Part shown: positions 1 to 23,937 of the stretch, piece by piece
Layout of the letters: every line of letters starts with the position of its first letter
Numbering within the stretch: position 1 is the stretch's first letter
NCBI RefSeq assembly: GCF_901709675.1
Contig: NC_051107.1
Coordinates: 1,605,501 to 1,669,500, forward strand
DNA length: 64,000 bases
Reading direction: 5' to 3'
Source of the DNA: Syngnathus acus
Taxonomy: Eukaryota > Chordata > Actinopteri > Syngnathiformes > Syngnathidae
The notes under the pieces: generated by a model
Seen by the model: the letters and a program-made list of their open reading frames with translations, nothing else
What the model was told of the DNA's origin: nothing
The model's database searches: none
Program-made: the position numbers and the translations under genes

Positions 1-3000
1 ATTCTGTCGTCACAGTGTTGTTCACCATCCGGCTTTTGTGAAAATGAGATGTTTGATGACATTGGCGCGTCACTGGTTGACAGCACAGACTACCACCCCC
101 TCTCTTTTATTCCCCATACTCTGTTTCAGCATCTCTCTATAGACGGTCTGCCTAATCGCCAGGATGACCTTGACTGAACTCTTATGGGAGAGGATTTTCA
201 GTTTGATCCCAGATTAAAACGGCACCGCATACTCATTGTCGCAGCGACCGTCCTCTCTACGCAAAGTCTCAAAGAGAGAGGGAGAGTGAAAAATAAATAA
301 ATAAAAACCTCCCCGGGCTTCATCTCGCCAGAGGGAATGCCGTAAATACCCCGCTGCATGGCAGCACGAATCACGCGCAGCTCGCTGCCAGAATCATTAC
401 CTTAACGACGTGATGATTGCGCGAGGTGCGCCGTGCCATCTCCTGCCCTCCCCGCCCGACTGCCAGCGCGCTGTCGTGGCAGCCGTGACGGGGGAATAAC
501 TGAGAATCCTTCGCTTGACGTGCCAGTTGTTCTAACACGTATGTGACCGTGTCACGGGAAGCTTTCAAGAGTCCTGTTATACTTTTGCCACTCGAGTCGG
601 ATGTCGCGCCACCACGGCAGCGACGACGAACCCGCTTTGATATTTAACAGCGGCTATGAGCTCATTCGTCATCGGCACGGGATTACAGCAGCTTGACAAT
701 TGAAAAGGGATTTCTAATTAGTCGGACGGTTAGGTCTAAAACCCTCTTTAACCAATCCCTCCCTAATCCTCCACATTTCCAAGCTCATTTTCCTCACCCA
801 GTCAAGTCGTACTCAACTTTTCCTGTTGCTGCAGCGCGTGTGCCACTCCTGCCTTCGCTTCCACCCACGGCGACCGGAGCCGTTTGCTTGCGTGTCACGC
901 GCGTTCGGTCATCGATAATCCTCAGCTTTATCCTCGGGTGGGCTCGGCGAGTGGACGTGTTTGAGCAGAGGGATGCGTCACGATGGGGGGACGCGCGCAT
1001 GATACACGGGCCTGAGCTGTAAAGACCGTCAAGTCGACCGACCGCGCAGTCTATTTTTGGTCCCGTCGGACCGCGCGGCGTTTTAACACATATCGTGCCA
1101 TCCTTTCAGCACTTTCCCTCCACTTTGAATGTCACATCTTAGGGTCGCCGCGTCGGCTGGCAAAGTGCAGCCACTTCAGATGTCCTTAGATGTCAAAGCA
1201 GCGGCTGTCATGTAGAACGGTAGCCATCAGTCACTTCAGCGAAGCATAGTGTTTACATTCCGGGTCACTAATGCGACGGACGCCTCCTGAATCCTCCGTG
1301 TAATGAAACTCACAAGGCCCTCTCCACTTCCATGTTATTATCAGCGCGCACTTATTTGTTTCGCCTTTTCATTTGTTTAATTTCCAGCATCGATGTAGTC
1401 AAATATTTGGGTTTTGGCTCACTGGCCAGGGCTGTGTAAGCACCAAGAAGGATTCTGTCGTCGGAATGCTGTTCACAAATCGGCCTCATTGTGTCAGATG
1501 TTACTCTTTGCCACAGCGAAGCTTTTGTTGCAATGCTGATTGGTCAGCACATTTGGACTCTTGTGGGTCAGTGTGTTTAGCTGCGTGATAAAAGGCAGCG
1601 GGGAATCCTGCTCCAACTTCATTTTTGCCCATTAATCGTATTTGCTCTCCTGTTGACACAATCTTCAATCCGGAGGGAGTCAAAAAGCCGAACTGCAACC
1701 ATGTTTTATCGGATCGCAACGAGTCCGATCCTCACCTCGACCTCCTCGCCGGCGGTCAGGATGACGGTAACGGGGTCAGCCGGGGACAAGCGCTACAAAT
1801 GAAACGGTTAATGATTAGCCGTTTGACCCGGCCCGCGGTCCCGTCGGTCGGCGAGGATGAGGTGCTGACTGCTCTGTCACTTATCTTTATTGCGGCCAAG
1901 CAGCGAGGGAAAATGTGGCATAAAATTGAAGCGGGCCTGTAGCTGTCAGCATCTTTTCATTAGTGGCTTAAGGAATCAAAGCAGATGCTATGAGGTGGCG
2001 AGGGAACCGCGACGGGCAATTATTGCCCGGTAAAGCCCGCGGCTTGTCGACCGCGCCGCTGGTGCCGGTGACTCACTCTTCCGGTTCCCTACCAACTAAC
2101 GGACCTTGAGCAAAAAGATCTGGTTGTGTTTTCACATGTATACTGACGCCTTAAAAATAAAAATAGTTTTTAGTTAATGTATTGTAAGACACAATGAGTC
2201 ACACTGCATATAGCAAAATAAGCTAACTTAAGGGATGATTCAATTCAAATATTATACCATTTATGTATATATATGCCATTTTTATGTGTCTTATAATTCG
2301 GAATGGGCGCGTACTGATACCAGGCTTATTTCAAGGTATCGGTGCTCCCAGCAGTGGTCGACTCGATACTGGTAACAACCGCCCTCTGTGGTCATTTTTA
2401 CAATAATGAAAAAAAACTTAAAATGATCAGACATTGTTTTTTGGGGGGGTGGAATTTTATACAGCAAAATACGAGTGGTATCGGTACTTGATATCAGTGA
2501 CCACTCATATCGGTATCGGTCTGAGGAAAAAAAAGTATTATCGAACATCTCTACTTGTAATGTAGCGTTTACGACCAGCCTACTGGAATGGATCCGAAAC
2601 AACCGAGCACTCTGACAGACTTGGCGATCACTATATTGAAAAGCGTATTGATCGCAAGTCAACTATGTGAAGCACTACACTCACAAGAGGTTTTAAGGGC
2701 TACATTTGAATATATCGAGCGGTCTATTGCTAGACTTCACTCGTCATTATTCTTTTAAATAGTTCCAACAATCATCAACTGTGTGAGGGCCCCTTTTGCA
2801 TGTGTGTGGAATGCATACGCTCACATTTGTTGTATTCGACGTCTATTCTCTTGAGTGTGCCGCTGTTGTCAAAGCCCACCCCCATCATGTGTCCTTTCTG
2901 AGCGGCTGATGCAGATAATTCGCGTGACTTTTAGCCCAAACAGTCCCGCATCCATCTGTTGTCAGACGAGATGACTCCTTGTTAGGAATATTTAAGATCG

Positions 3001-3086
3001 TTTTTTCCCCCACTCTCACGAAAGACGAAGCATGACACATTGATTTAAAATCTCTCTCTCTCCCTCCGTTCTCGCTCTCATTCCAG
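1..3086 (+). other. Intron/5' flank of the calcium-pump gene; no coding exon found
   Basis: No stretch here resembles the PMCA N-terminus (the roughly 70 residues before the first exon at 3087). The start-codon exon is therefore taken to lie upstream of the window. The open frames present are short and show no family resemblance. The only recognisable structure is a dispersed repeat copy near 2299-2552. A roughly 35-bp sequence at 1-35 resembles one at 1451-1484, which may be an old small duplication. Confidence 0.6.
2299..2552. repeat. MITE-like dispersed repeat, 'TATCGGT' family, copy 1
   Basis: The copy is rich in GATACC/TATCGG words and ends in tcgaacatctct. It matches the copy at 4046-4355 in word order: gatacc, cttatttcaag, a 'gccctct-gtggt' segment, gtggtat, and a terminal gaacat. 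The ends are imperfectly inverted relative to each other (agagatg... against ...catctct). No coding capacity was seen, so it looks like a non-autonomous element. Its superfamily was not identified. Confidence 0.6.
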
Positions 3087-13925
<10,839 letters not shown>

Positions 13926-14122
13926 TCGCAAAGCACGCCCACCTCCCCAAAAGGCACCTTACCACTTTTCTACACCGGGGGGGTGGGGGTTGGGGGGCTG
14001 TGCTGGGCGGGGCTGGACAAACAGTGGGAGGAATGTAACGGCTTGTGTGGATACTTCTTCTTCGCTTCTTCTTCTTAAACCACGCCAGGACGCTGCTGCC
14101 TTCCCGCTACCCCAACCCCTTC

Positions 14123-14165
<43 letters not shown>

Positions 14166-15834
14166 TTGATTTGTCTGTCGAGACAAAGGCGTGATCATAA
14201 ACTCTTGATTGAAAGTGACCTGGTTTTTTTTTTTCTTATTCTACTCTTATTATTAATATGATTTGAGATACGAGGAGGAGATCCTCGCAGCTTGACGACG
14301 ACAGAACCTTTCCGCTTCTCTTTAATCTCGATGGTGTTGTATATTTAACTCTTCGGCCCTCTTTCACGCACACACACACACAGAAAAAAACAAAACTCAT
14401 TTCTGCTCCATTTGGCTGTTAATATTTTGACTTATTTATGTTTATGGAGGGGGAAAAAAAGCAGGTCTGTTTACAAAGTCTGTAGATACTTTTTTTCCCC
14501 TGTTTGTAGGCAAAAGAGCTTCCTGATGTATGATGCAGAAAAATGGGGGACAGATTTTAAAAAGAACTGAGAAGATTATTTCAGATACTGCTGTATTTTC
14601 AGGAAAAAAAGGGTGTTTCTATTGAAACTTAAGTATTTTTGCCTGCAAGTTTTATTTGTTATATATTTGTAGATAAACATAGAAACTTCTAGCCAAACCA
14701 ATAAACAAGTCTTGTATAGAGAAGGAGGTCGGCCCGGCACGGCCCCCTGATGACGTGTTTTGGAAAATTGCTATAAATATTTACTCTATAGTTCCCACGT
14801 GCACAAAACCTTCTAGGAGAAAAAAGAAATCCTCATTTTTCATCTGTTAGCTTGTGTTCCAAGATTTCCACATGTTGAAAGCTTTTCACCATAAAAAAGG
14901 GAGCTCGTATTTAGCAAGCGTGGCCTCTTCCCAAACATATTCAGAACAAGGTGACGCACTTTTTATTGGCGCAAAAGGAACAACAACACAACTTGAGTTC
15001 AATTGAGACAAAATTAGCCAGTGAATGTGCCTTGGCTCGAGTCAACGTTCAAGCTTGATCAACCCTGCGGATGCTTGCTAAATATAGACCCCACCCTACA
15101 GTTGTTTTTCGTTCTTGGAATCTGTGTACTTTACATTTTTAGTGTTTCTCAGCCCCCTTCACAGATCTAAAATGTTCCGCTTTCTTCCCCACCTTACACA
15201 CAGTGGAACCATTTTTGGACACCTGATTTACTGGAAACACTAAAAAGGATATCTATTTTCTTTTTTAAAGAATAAAGATGAGGCATACACTGGTATCTAT
15301 CTGCACAGGGTACTTTATTTCCTAGCAGGAGTTTTGATACAGACAACAACAAATGTACCTTTGTATTTTTATGACGATAAACTGATTTATTGAGCTTTCA
15401 TCATGCTCACAAGACAGCTTGCAGAGGATTTGACACTGCGGGGAGGCCACGCAAATGTGTGTTGTTCTGGAACATTCATCTCAGGGTGCAAATAGGTTTG
15501 AGGGAGAGAGAGAGAACAGACCTCTTTTTGTTTGTTTTTGTATTTTTGTTTTGTTTGGTGGCTGCATGGTTTACCAGCAGCCCCCCCCCCCCCCTACCCT
15601 CACCCATAGGCGTGTGGAATAAACATTGAGAGGGAGCTGGCCTGTTGTCCTTGTTTGGTTTTACAGATATGACAAATTAGCAGCTGGGAAGACCTTGAAA
15701 ATACAAAAAGCGGAATCCATACCAGGAGTTTGCTCTGTCGCTTCTTCCTGTAAAACGCAGGAATGAATGTTTTTTTTGTTTCCCATCTGTTTTATGGATT
15801 ATTATTTTTTTATCTTTTAACATTTGGAAATAAA
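13926..15834 (+). other. atp2b1: 3' UTR of atp2b1 with several poly(A) signals
   Basis: Long, AT-rich non-coding sequence follows the stop. AATAAA hexamers occur at 14700, 15271, 15618 and 15829, so alternative 3' ends are likely. It includes a (CA)n microsatellite, a C run near 15580 and blocks of T-rich sequence. The outer limit is set at the last convincing AATAAA and is approximate. Confidence 0.6.
14125..14162. repeat. (CA)n microsatellite
   Basis: About 19 uninterrupted CA units in the 3' UTR of the calcium-pump gene. Likely polymorphic. Confidence 0.97.
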
Positions 15835-17065
15835 AGTACTTCATGTCTGTTTATCTTGAGCATTTTAAATGGATATCGTGATTGGATTTACATTTGAAAC
15901 TTGTCGAGTAATGTGTATGGTTTTTAAAAATAAATAATGTATTTAGCCTATGTGCAGCGCCCCTGATTATTTTTGCAGTAGTGTTCCTTTTTTTTATAAA
16001 TGTTCTAAAGAGGATATGTGGCAATTAGTTACATCCAATCCCTGAAATGTTTAACGTGGCCTTATTTATTTTATTGCAGATAAGATTAGCAAGGAATCAA
16101 AGGTCAAAGGTAATTGTGTCACACATATGCTCGGTTTGACTCAGTTGTTTCAACTTAAGAATTTAAATTAGAAATTTGATTCATTTATTACAATAAACTA
16201 TCATACAATAGCCTTTATTATTATTGTTGTGCAAAGTTGGAAAACAAGCATAACTCCAAAATATATATACATATAGTCAAAGCAAATAGAAAAATAAGGA
16301 ATGAATGTAAACAATTGAGATGGTACGGTCCAGAGAAACGAGTAACGGTGCTCATGTAAATATGACCAATTATTATAGTGATTATAGTAAATTAAAAAAT
16401 GGATGAATAAGAGTTTTCGATTCAACCAAAGTGCTGCACATTATTAATACAGTATAATTACTTGTATTTACACTATTTGGCCACTAGAAGGTAGTAAAGA
16501 CTCATCCTTTCTCGTGTTCTCGTGGACAACGCAGATCGTCTAATGACACAATACGTACTCTCGCTGCACTAACTAAGTAACAATTATACAACGTAAAATT
16601 AAAATAAAGGTCAACACTAATAGATTCCATTACAAAATACATAACTTGGATGATTATAAGTCCAACACTTTATGGACACAAGATGATAAATTGTGAAATT
16701 ATGTAGTCATTATGTAGTATGAACTAGAGTGAGCTATCTGTCGTCTTCTTAATCTTTACTGCTATGGACGCTAATCACTAACTGAATGTCTTCACGTGAG
16801 TGTTATTTAGGGACTGGGGATTTAAAAACCTTGTAAACGCTTCATGTGCCAATATCTCCCCAAGGTAGAACCACGTCTATTCTTTCCGGGCGCGTATATT
16901 TTAACGTGTTGTTAGTTGTGGCACTACAAATGTTTTACCATAGCTCGCTAGTGCTAACTAATGCTAATGTAGCATTAAGTGTCCAAACAAAGTGAAAGAA
17001 AATGTCTGAAAATGACATGTCAATGTTCTAATTTTGCTTTATTGACATGAGCTAAGCAGTCCACG
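15835..17065. other. Intergenic region atp2b1-mest, includes the putative mest promoter
   Basis: A+T-rich, with no exon-like content. The mest 5' UTR and promoter must lie in its right part, between about 16800 and 17065. No CpG-dense block is apparent there by eye, unlike the CpG-island promoter of imprinted mammalian MEST. Confidence 0.5.
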
Positions 17066-19017
17066 ATGAGAGAGTGGTGGGTCCAAGTTGGCTTGCTGTG
17101 CATTCCGCTGATGGCTGTCTACGTCCACATGCCGCCGCCTAAGCTGTCGTTTGCCGTGCGCAGGTGGCAACACGCCGGGAAAACCTTCACCTTCAGGGGG
17201 AACAAGATTTTCTACATAGGTGTTCATTTCGTCTTATTTCACTTTTATTTTAGAAGGATCAAATATTTCAAGCTATCACTAATTAATTTGCGCTGATATT
17301 GCAGTCATCAGTATGTGTAACGTGTCATGTCCCATCAGACACTCCCGGCACCTTGGGAAATACCGACATCGTTCTTCTCCTCCACGGCTATCCCGCCTCG
17401 AGCTATGATTGGAGCAAGGTCCGAGCGACACATTCCATCGCGGCGACTTATTTGAATATTCATTTATAATTTGTTAGATTTAGTTTTGTGAGTCTGCTCT
17501 CTCTCCATCCTTAAACAGATTTGGCATCAGCTCACCCAACACTTCATACGGGTCATAGCACTGGACTTCTTGGGCTTCGGCTTAAGCGACAAGCCAGTGG
17601 GTGTCCCGTGCGTGAATCTATCAAATCAATAAAAACTGAATTTAATTTATTGGCTTTCCTGTTGCTGTGGTACTCAGCTACCACACAACTACTCCATCTT
17701 TGAGCAGGCCAGCGTGGTGGAAGCGCTGGTGGTAGAGTTGGGTCTGGCCAACCAGCGCATCAACCTGGTGGCTCATGACTACGGTGACACGGTGGCGCTA
17801 GAGCTGGTTTACAGGTAGACTTTATGCTTATTTTCTATAGTTGTATAAAAAAAGAAAAATAGTCACTTTTTACAGCGTGTGTTTTCTTGTCTGCATAGGA
17901 GGGATCAGAACCGTACAGGTCACCTGAACATCAAAAGTCTTTGTCTCTCAAATGGAGGTTAGTGTGTTTGCGGTATTTTCAGAGACACTGTGACTGACTC
18001 GTGCTCCCCACAGGCTTGTTTCCGGAAGTCAACTATCCTCGCCTGCTGCAGAGGGTCAGTCCAACCGCCTGCATTCTTTGACACTACGGAGATTTGCGAT
18101 GTTTCACCGAGATCCATTATTTGTTTCTGAAGCTTCTCAAGGACTCCACGTACCTGGCTCCCGTCCTCCTGAGGATCGGCAACTATATGTTCTTCAACAA
18201 TGGGTTGGCATTTTTTCTTTTTATAGCCAGTCGTGCACAATAAAAAGTTACTGGTTTTGATTGCATGATAGGATGAGGGAGGTTTTCGGGCCGTACACGA
18301 AGCCGACGAACGCTGAGTTGTGGAACATGTGGGTCAGTATTCGCTACAATGATGGGCACCTTGTTTTGGACAGGTAAGAAAAATTAATACCACTATAGTA
18401 TATTTTATTTATAAAAAAAAAGTTGACATTTAATTGTTGTGCACTATAGTCCACCAGGGGGCAGTATAATCCAGATAGTGGGTGTGACTGTTCAGTTTGT
18501 CACCATCCAAGCATGCCCCAAATTTTTTTACCATAATAAAGGACAAAAAAAATCAGCCAAACAAACCTGTAAGTTCCGCTTCCAGTTTATATTTTATAAG
18601 AACCTGTTTTTGTTGGCGTGTCAGTCTTCTACAGTACATCAATCAGAGAATAAAACACAGGGAGCGATGGGTCGGCGCACTCACGACCACGTCCGTGCCA
18701 CGTAAATGACCTTTCACACACGTCTGTCCTTTCATGTCCACGCTCCTTCCTAATTTCCTCATCTTTCAGTGCACTTGATCTACGGCCCAATGGATCCGGT
18801 TAACCCCCATCCCGAGTTTATCGAACTTTACAAGTGAGTGTTCTTTGTCTCTCCCGCTGCTGTTAGCATGCAAGTGACGTGTGTGCGTTGTTTCCACAGG
18901 AAACTGGTGAAAAGGTCGACTGTCACCGTGTTAAATGAGTACATCGGTCATTACCCACAGTTGGAAGACCCCATAGGCTTTCTTGCCGCTTACTTAAAAT
19001 TTATTCACTCGTTTTGA
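17066..19017 (+). CDS. mest: Mesoderm-specific transcript homolog, alpha/beta hydrolase
   Basis: Exons are 17066-17219, 17339-17418, 17519-17596, 17678-17814, 17899-17957, 18014-18054, 18133-18203, 18272-18373, 18625-18701, 18770-18833 and 18900-19017. They total 981 nt and 326 aa, the length recalled for the short human MEST isoform. The start [15 protein letters not shown] matches that isoform and forms an N-terminal hydrophobic membrane anchor. Epoxide-hydrolase/dehalogenase-like motifs follow: [13 protein letters not shown] (oxyanion loop), [13 protein letters not shown], then the nucleophile elbow AHDYGD, where Asp replaces Ser. Later come [18 protein letters not shown] and the end [11 protein letters not shown]...FIHSF. 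MEST is an ER/membrane enzyme-like protein whose substrate is not settled. It is complete, with no frame break. Confidence 0.96.
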
Positions 19018-19046
19018 ACTTGAGTGAGCAAAGAGCTTGATGATCA

Positions 19047-19052
19047 AATAAA
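19047..19052 (+). terminator. mest: mest poly(A) signal AATAAA
   Basis: AATAAA lies 30 bp after the mest stop codon. It faces the copg2 poly(A) signal on the other strand only 36 bp away. Confidence 0.8.
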
Positions 19053-19088
19053 TAGTTTTGTACAAAAGAAGCTTTGTCGTAGATGCAG

Positions 19089-19094
19089 TTTATT
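19089..19094 (-). terminator. copg2: copg2 poly(A) signal AATAAA
   Basis: TTTATT on the + strand reads AATAAA on the - strand, 57 bp past the copg2 stop. Cleavage 10-30 bp further would fall at about 19060-19080, where the mest transcript also ends. Confidence 0.8.
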
Positions 19095-19150
19095 TCTCCT
19101 CCAGATTAATTAAGTAGCAGATTTTACATTTAACGATGAAAGATTGCACT

Positions 19151-22100
19151 TCAGCCCACAGACGCCAGGATGACGTCAACGACTGTTTCTTCGTCGCTGC
19201 GGACCGTCACCTGCATGGTGACGCCGTCTGCCAGTGCAAGGCGAGCACGGACAAGCGTGTCGTGACCGCCCCGGAAAACACCTGTGAAATCAGAAGGAAA
19301 AAAAATGTGAGTCTTAATCTTTTTACAAATTGAATGGAATTTTTTGGGGGGAGGGAAACTCGCCGGCAAGGAAGAGGACGTGCGAATTTTTGTTTTCCGG
19401 TACTTTGTCCGAGCGCTCGCATGGCTGCATGCCCAGGAAGTTGACAATGTTCTTCACCGCCTCTGTAAGAACAACACATTGAATTTAAAGACTACATCTC
19501 AAAGATTGCGACGAGTTTTCACAAGCCTACCGTCGAGCGTGCGCACGGACGCTAGAGCGAACGTCTCCTCCTTCTCAAACTCATCTCCCACTTCTTCCCA
19601 GGCTGCTCCAAAGTTTGGCTTCAGCACCTTCTGGATGTGGTCCGCCACGGTCACTTCCAGGTCCTCCAGCTGCGGCCAGCGAGAGGAATGAAACAAGTGG
19701 CGGACAAACTGACGGCACGCTGCTACTTACCACATACTCGTCATCGTAGCCGTCGTCGTCGGGCTCTCCCGTGTTTGGGTCGCAGTCTCGGACCAGGTAC
19801 TTCATTGTGCAGCTGAACGTACACGAAACTGCAAACGAGTGTCATTGTCTGAATGCCTCAATGTCAGAAACTGGCCAATCTGATGTCGATGTTAGTCTTA
19901 CCTGCTGTCGGGTCGTCATCGGGCAGGCGCACTAGCGTGTAGCAGGAGCCTGGCTGGCTGTACGCGAGGCTGGCGGCGGGAACGTAGTGAAGCACCTCGT
20001 AGGACTCTGAAGGCTCCATTTGCACAAGAACCTGGAATGCCGGTTGACGCTATTAGTTGACAGCCAGTGAAGTAGATTGTGCTTAACTGCGTAGTCCGGA
20101 ACCTTCTGTAGAAGTTGGTCGTTTAGCGTGTTGGTGCAGTCGAACTGGAAGACCATGTGCTTGGAAAAGGTGTGTTTGATGCAGCGCACCACATATTCCG
20201 TCTCTGCTTCAGTCAGCTGCACCTGCTCGGCTGACTTGAAAAGCGGGCCGAGACCCTGGAACTCTGGGATGGCTGCCAGTTGTTCTGAAAGTGGAGAAAT
20301 ATCCAGTAGTATCAAAAAAAAAAAAAAAAAAAAAAACTTCCTGAAGAAAAATGCTTACCTTGATAAATATCCTGGCGTGATGGGGTCAACTTCTCCGGTA
20401 ACTTGCTCGTCGACACTGGAGTGATTTCTGAATGGGAAGGACACATTTAAAAGCGCTAATCCAACCCAGAAACTTTCAAATTCTGACTGACCTGTTTTAT
20501 GTTCTGTGATAGGTGTGGTAGCTAGAGGAACAGTCTTCATGTCAAACGGCTTCTCCGAAGGATCCAGCGTGTATTGGTGCAGTGACTTCTCCAGACCGGG
20601 AATGGACACTGACAAGCCTGAACGCAACAGGAGATGAATGCTGGGGGGACACTCAAGGTGGCTATCAATAAATTCATTCGATAAATGTTTTTAGTGATGC
20701 CAATTTTTTTTCCAAAATAAAAATTAACAAAAGCATGCCTAACTGAAAATGCTAAATGATTATATTTGACGCTCAATAGCATTTGAGCTGATCTCACCAT
20801 TGAAAATGTAGGCAGCGTTAAGTGCCTTCTGCTTCTGCTGCAGCACGTTCATGTAGAATGTGGCCCTGTCGCGCACTTCGTCATCGCTGTCCATCATGCA
20901 CCTGCACAGACGTGACATTTAAATTACATCTGGTGACTTAAAAAAAAAAAACCACAAGAACAAACTTAAGTACCTCTGCATTAGAACCAGGACACTTGGC
21001 AGCAAATCATCATTCTGAGCTCCGAATTTGGCCAAAGCGCTAACCGCAGCTGATGGGATGGAAAAAAGGTTTCAAAAACAAAATGTGGTTTTACATGGAC
21101 ATTGAAAAACACGACTGACCGGCTCTCACGGCTTCACTCTCCAGCACCACCCTGTTGAAGATGAAGCGGATGTACTTGGACGGCTGCGGGGTGCGTGGGC
21201 CCTCTTTGCCCAGCAGGTGCAAGATCTTGGTGGCCAGCACCGTGTGCTCGCAGTCCTCGATGAACTCGCACAGATGTGCCAGGCCTGTCTCTTTGCTCTC
21301 GGGGTTCTCCTCAATGATGCCGATGATGCAGTCCACAATGGCGCGCTTGTACTCAAAGCCACCCTTCAAATAAAGATGAGTGCTTTTTAAAGCTAGTGGT
21401 TTTTTTTTTAAATTAAATTCTCCTTGCTGCTTACGTCATCTCTCAGCATGTTGGACAAGAAGTTCATCATGACACTGTGCTTTCTGGGGTACTTCTGACA
21501 CAGAGCACTGATGGCTTGCACCACCACCACCTTGAACTCGTCCGAGATCTCTGAGACGAAAGACGAGATCTGCTTCATGAGACGGTCCACGCTGCTCTCA
21601 CTGCCAGTCTTCAGCAGCGTGGTGATGGCCAGTGTGGCGATGCTCCGGTTGGAATCTGTGATGAGGTTCTCCAGGTCCAAGTTGCACGCTGTCACGGCCG
21701 AGGGGTGCTTCATCGCCACCTGGTGGACGGGATAACACCCCCCAAAACGTTACTTCAACATGTCAAGTTGAAAGCGTATAGGAAGGTGGGAGTACCTTAT
21801 TGAGGGTCCTGACTGCTGCGTATCTCAGTGCAGCTTTGGGAGAACTGCAGAAGAGCTGCAGCACTTCAGAAAGAAAAAAAAATCAAAATCACTCTTCAGC
21901 TATTTTATATTGTTTGCTGTAACCTACCAGACACGGCTGGGGCCAGCTCCCTGGCTGTGCAATTGGGCATGTGCACAATGGCCGAGGCGGCCTCGTACAC
22001 AACCATCTCGTTCTTGTTCCTCAGGCAGCTCTCAATGAAGTCAAACAAGGGGCTATCGTGACTGCACAAAAAAAAAAAAAAAAGATGGCCATCAGGAGTG

Positions 22101-23770
22101 AAAACAGAAAGCTGCCGTGAGTGTCCCTCTGTCATCTTACCCTCCTTCCGTCTCATCCAGGAGTTTGCTGGCGATGCGGATGAGCATGCAGTAGGCGAAC
22201 GGCGACTTGAGGCCCGACTTTGTGAACTTGTTGAGCATCTTGGTGACGGCCAGCCGGTCATTCTTCCTCAGGTGGTACAAGAGGCCCAGAGCATGGTACT
22301 GCAACGCAACGCATAATGTAAGCACACCCCCGTTCACGTAGAGTTGATAGATACTATAGCACATTCCAACCTGAACCATGATGTTATCACTCGAAGCTGC
22401 CTCCTGGGCTTCGTTTACCCAACGTTTCACCACATCGTAGCTCATCTTCACCATGTGCTGAAGCAAATTCTTACAGTTAAAATCATAACGTTGCAATTGC
22501 ACATTTTGACAAGCGGCGTCTCACCAGTGACGAGACCAAAGCTGAGCTGGACACGCTCGGCACCTTGTCGACGATGGCCTGCTTCATGTATCTCTCGATG
22601 GCTTGCAGCATGGTGGTCTGAGAGATGCAGGGGACATGGTTGGTCAGCATTTAATTTAATTTAATTCTGTCCCAAGATTCGGGTTAGCTTACGTCAGTGA
22701 TCCTGCAGAGGGCTCTGATCGCTGGTCCTCTGTACACGTCATCCTTGCCAGTCATGTCTTTGGTCAGGCTGCACAATGACAACAATGCTATTTACTAAAC
22801 ACATAACTCAATAGTCATTTACTGTAATAGTTCAACTCTATGAACCTGCTGGTGACAATAATAACGTCCTCAGAGATGTTGGCCATCTCCTTGATGGTCA
22901 AGTAGCACATCCTCCTCAGGGTTTGCTAATAGGACAAAAATGATTTTCACACTTTGAGTTAACACTTGAAAATTGATTATTTGAGCTTACGTCATTGGAC
23001 TGAAAGAGCCTGGTCATGGCGAAGAACGCCTCGGTGGCTTCGGTGGTCCCGAAATGTTCCCCCTAAAACAAATAAAGGGGGTGAAAAATCCTGCATTTAA
23101 AAAGACATGCGCTATTCTATGCTACCTGGTTGAGCAGGTAAATAATCTTGGTGAGAATGTGCAGGCATCTTCGCGGGTTGATAGGTGTCTCGTTAAAGAT
23201 GCGGGCCTGAGGACGAAACGAAAATCACTCAATCTATTATTAAATGACGAATTAACGCAAATTTGAAAACGTACCTCTTGCAACACGGAGCTCTTCTCCA
23301 GATGCTGGAATGGGTTAGAGCCACTTCCTGAACGAAAACAAACGTCACCGACGAGCATTGCTAACATAGCGCACTACTTTCAAAAAAGCAATTATGATTT
23401 AATAAAGCAATACTTAACAGTTTTTGGTATTAAGTTGTTGATACATACATGCAATCCTGGCCCTGAAGCTACATCTTTAGCCAGGCTCACTATTTAACAA
23501 TCATTTATATATTATAAAATACATTAAGTAACGCGTGTATTTATTTATCTATCTATCACATATGCATCAAATAAAGACACTCAAATGTCATTTTTACTTA
23601 CATCGTAACGTTATTTCACCCCGATTGTTCATCGTAAACTATGCCAGCAATAGGTTAGCACGCCATTCGCTAGCCTCCGTGTCATAAAACTTACCGATCA
23701 TAGTCACCACTTCAAAGATCAATCAACACTCACCAGACTCTTCGTCTTTTTTGTCAAACTTTTTAATCAT
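19151..23770 (-). CDS. copg2: Coatomer subunit gamma-2
   Basis: Complete gene of 23 exons, 2622 nt and 873 aa (human COPG2 about 871). Exons in transcript order are 23734-23770, 23275-23327, 23126-23206, 22991-23062, 22846-22925, 22693-22768, 22525-22617, 22371-22457, 22141-22298, 21928-22061, 21796-21863, 21435-21719, 21120-21363, 20974-21049, 20798-20901, 20492-20617, 20359-20427, 20103-20284, 19902-20031, 19731-19828, 19531-19669, 19364-19462 and 19151-19281. It starts [20 protein letters not shown] and ends [23 protein letters not shown]. The protein is an adaptin-like alpha-solenoid trunk followed by a C-terminal appendage (from about residue 600). It is the gamma subunit of the COPI coat, working in Golgi-ER retrograde transport at Golgi membranes. 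The last intron uses a GC donor. The gene is tail to tail with mest, as in mammals. Confidence 0.96.
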
Positions 23771-23866
23771 CGTGTCGAAATTGGCTGACGCTCAGCAGAC
23801 GTTCGACGACGGGATGCTAGCAGAATCTTCCACGTAGTCACAAATTAAATAGACTTCCGGTGACAG

Positions 23867-23908
23867 GCACACACGCGCACACTCACACGCACGCGCGCGC
23901 ACACATAC
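23867..23908. repeat. Imperfect (CA/CG)n tract
   Basis: Alternating purine-pyrimidine cacaca/cgcgcg run between the copg2 5' end and the transposon. It can form Z-DNA in principle. No coding content. Confidence 0.85.
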
Positions 23909-23937
23909 AAACTGTTTTACTTCCGGTTAAAACATCA

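Noticed and set aside
693-1022. 109-codon open frame upstream of the PMCA exons
   Set aside because: No resemblance to the PMCA N-terminus, and the residue composition is not protein-like.
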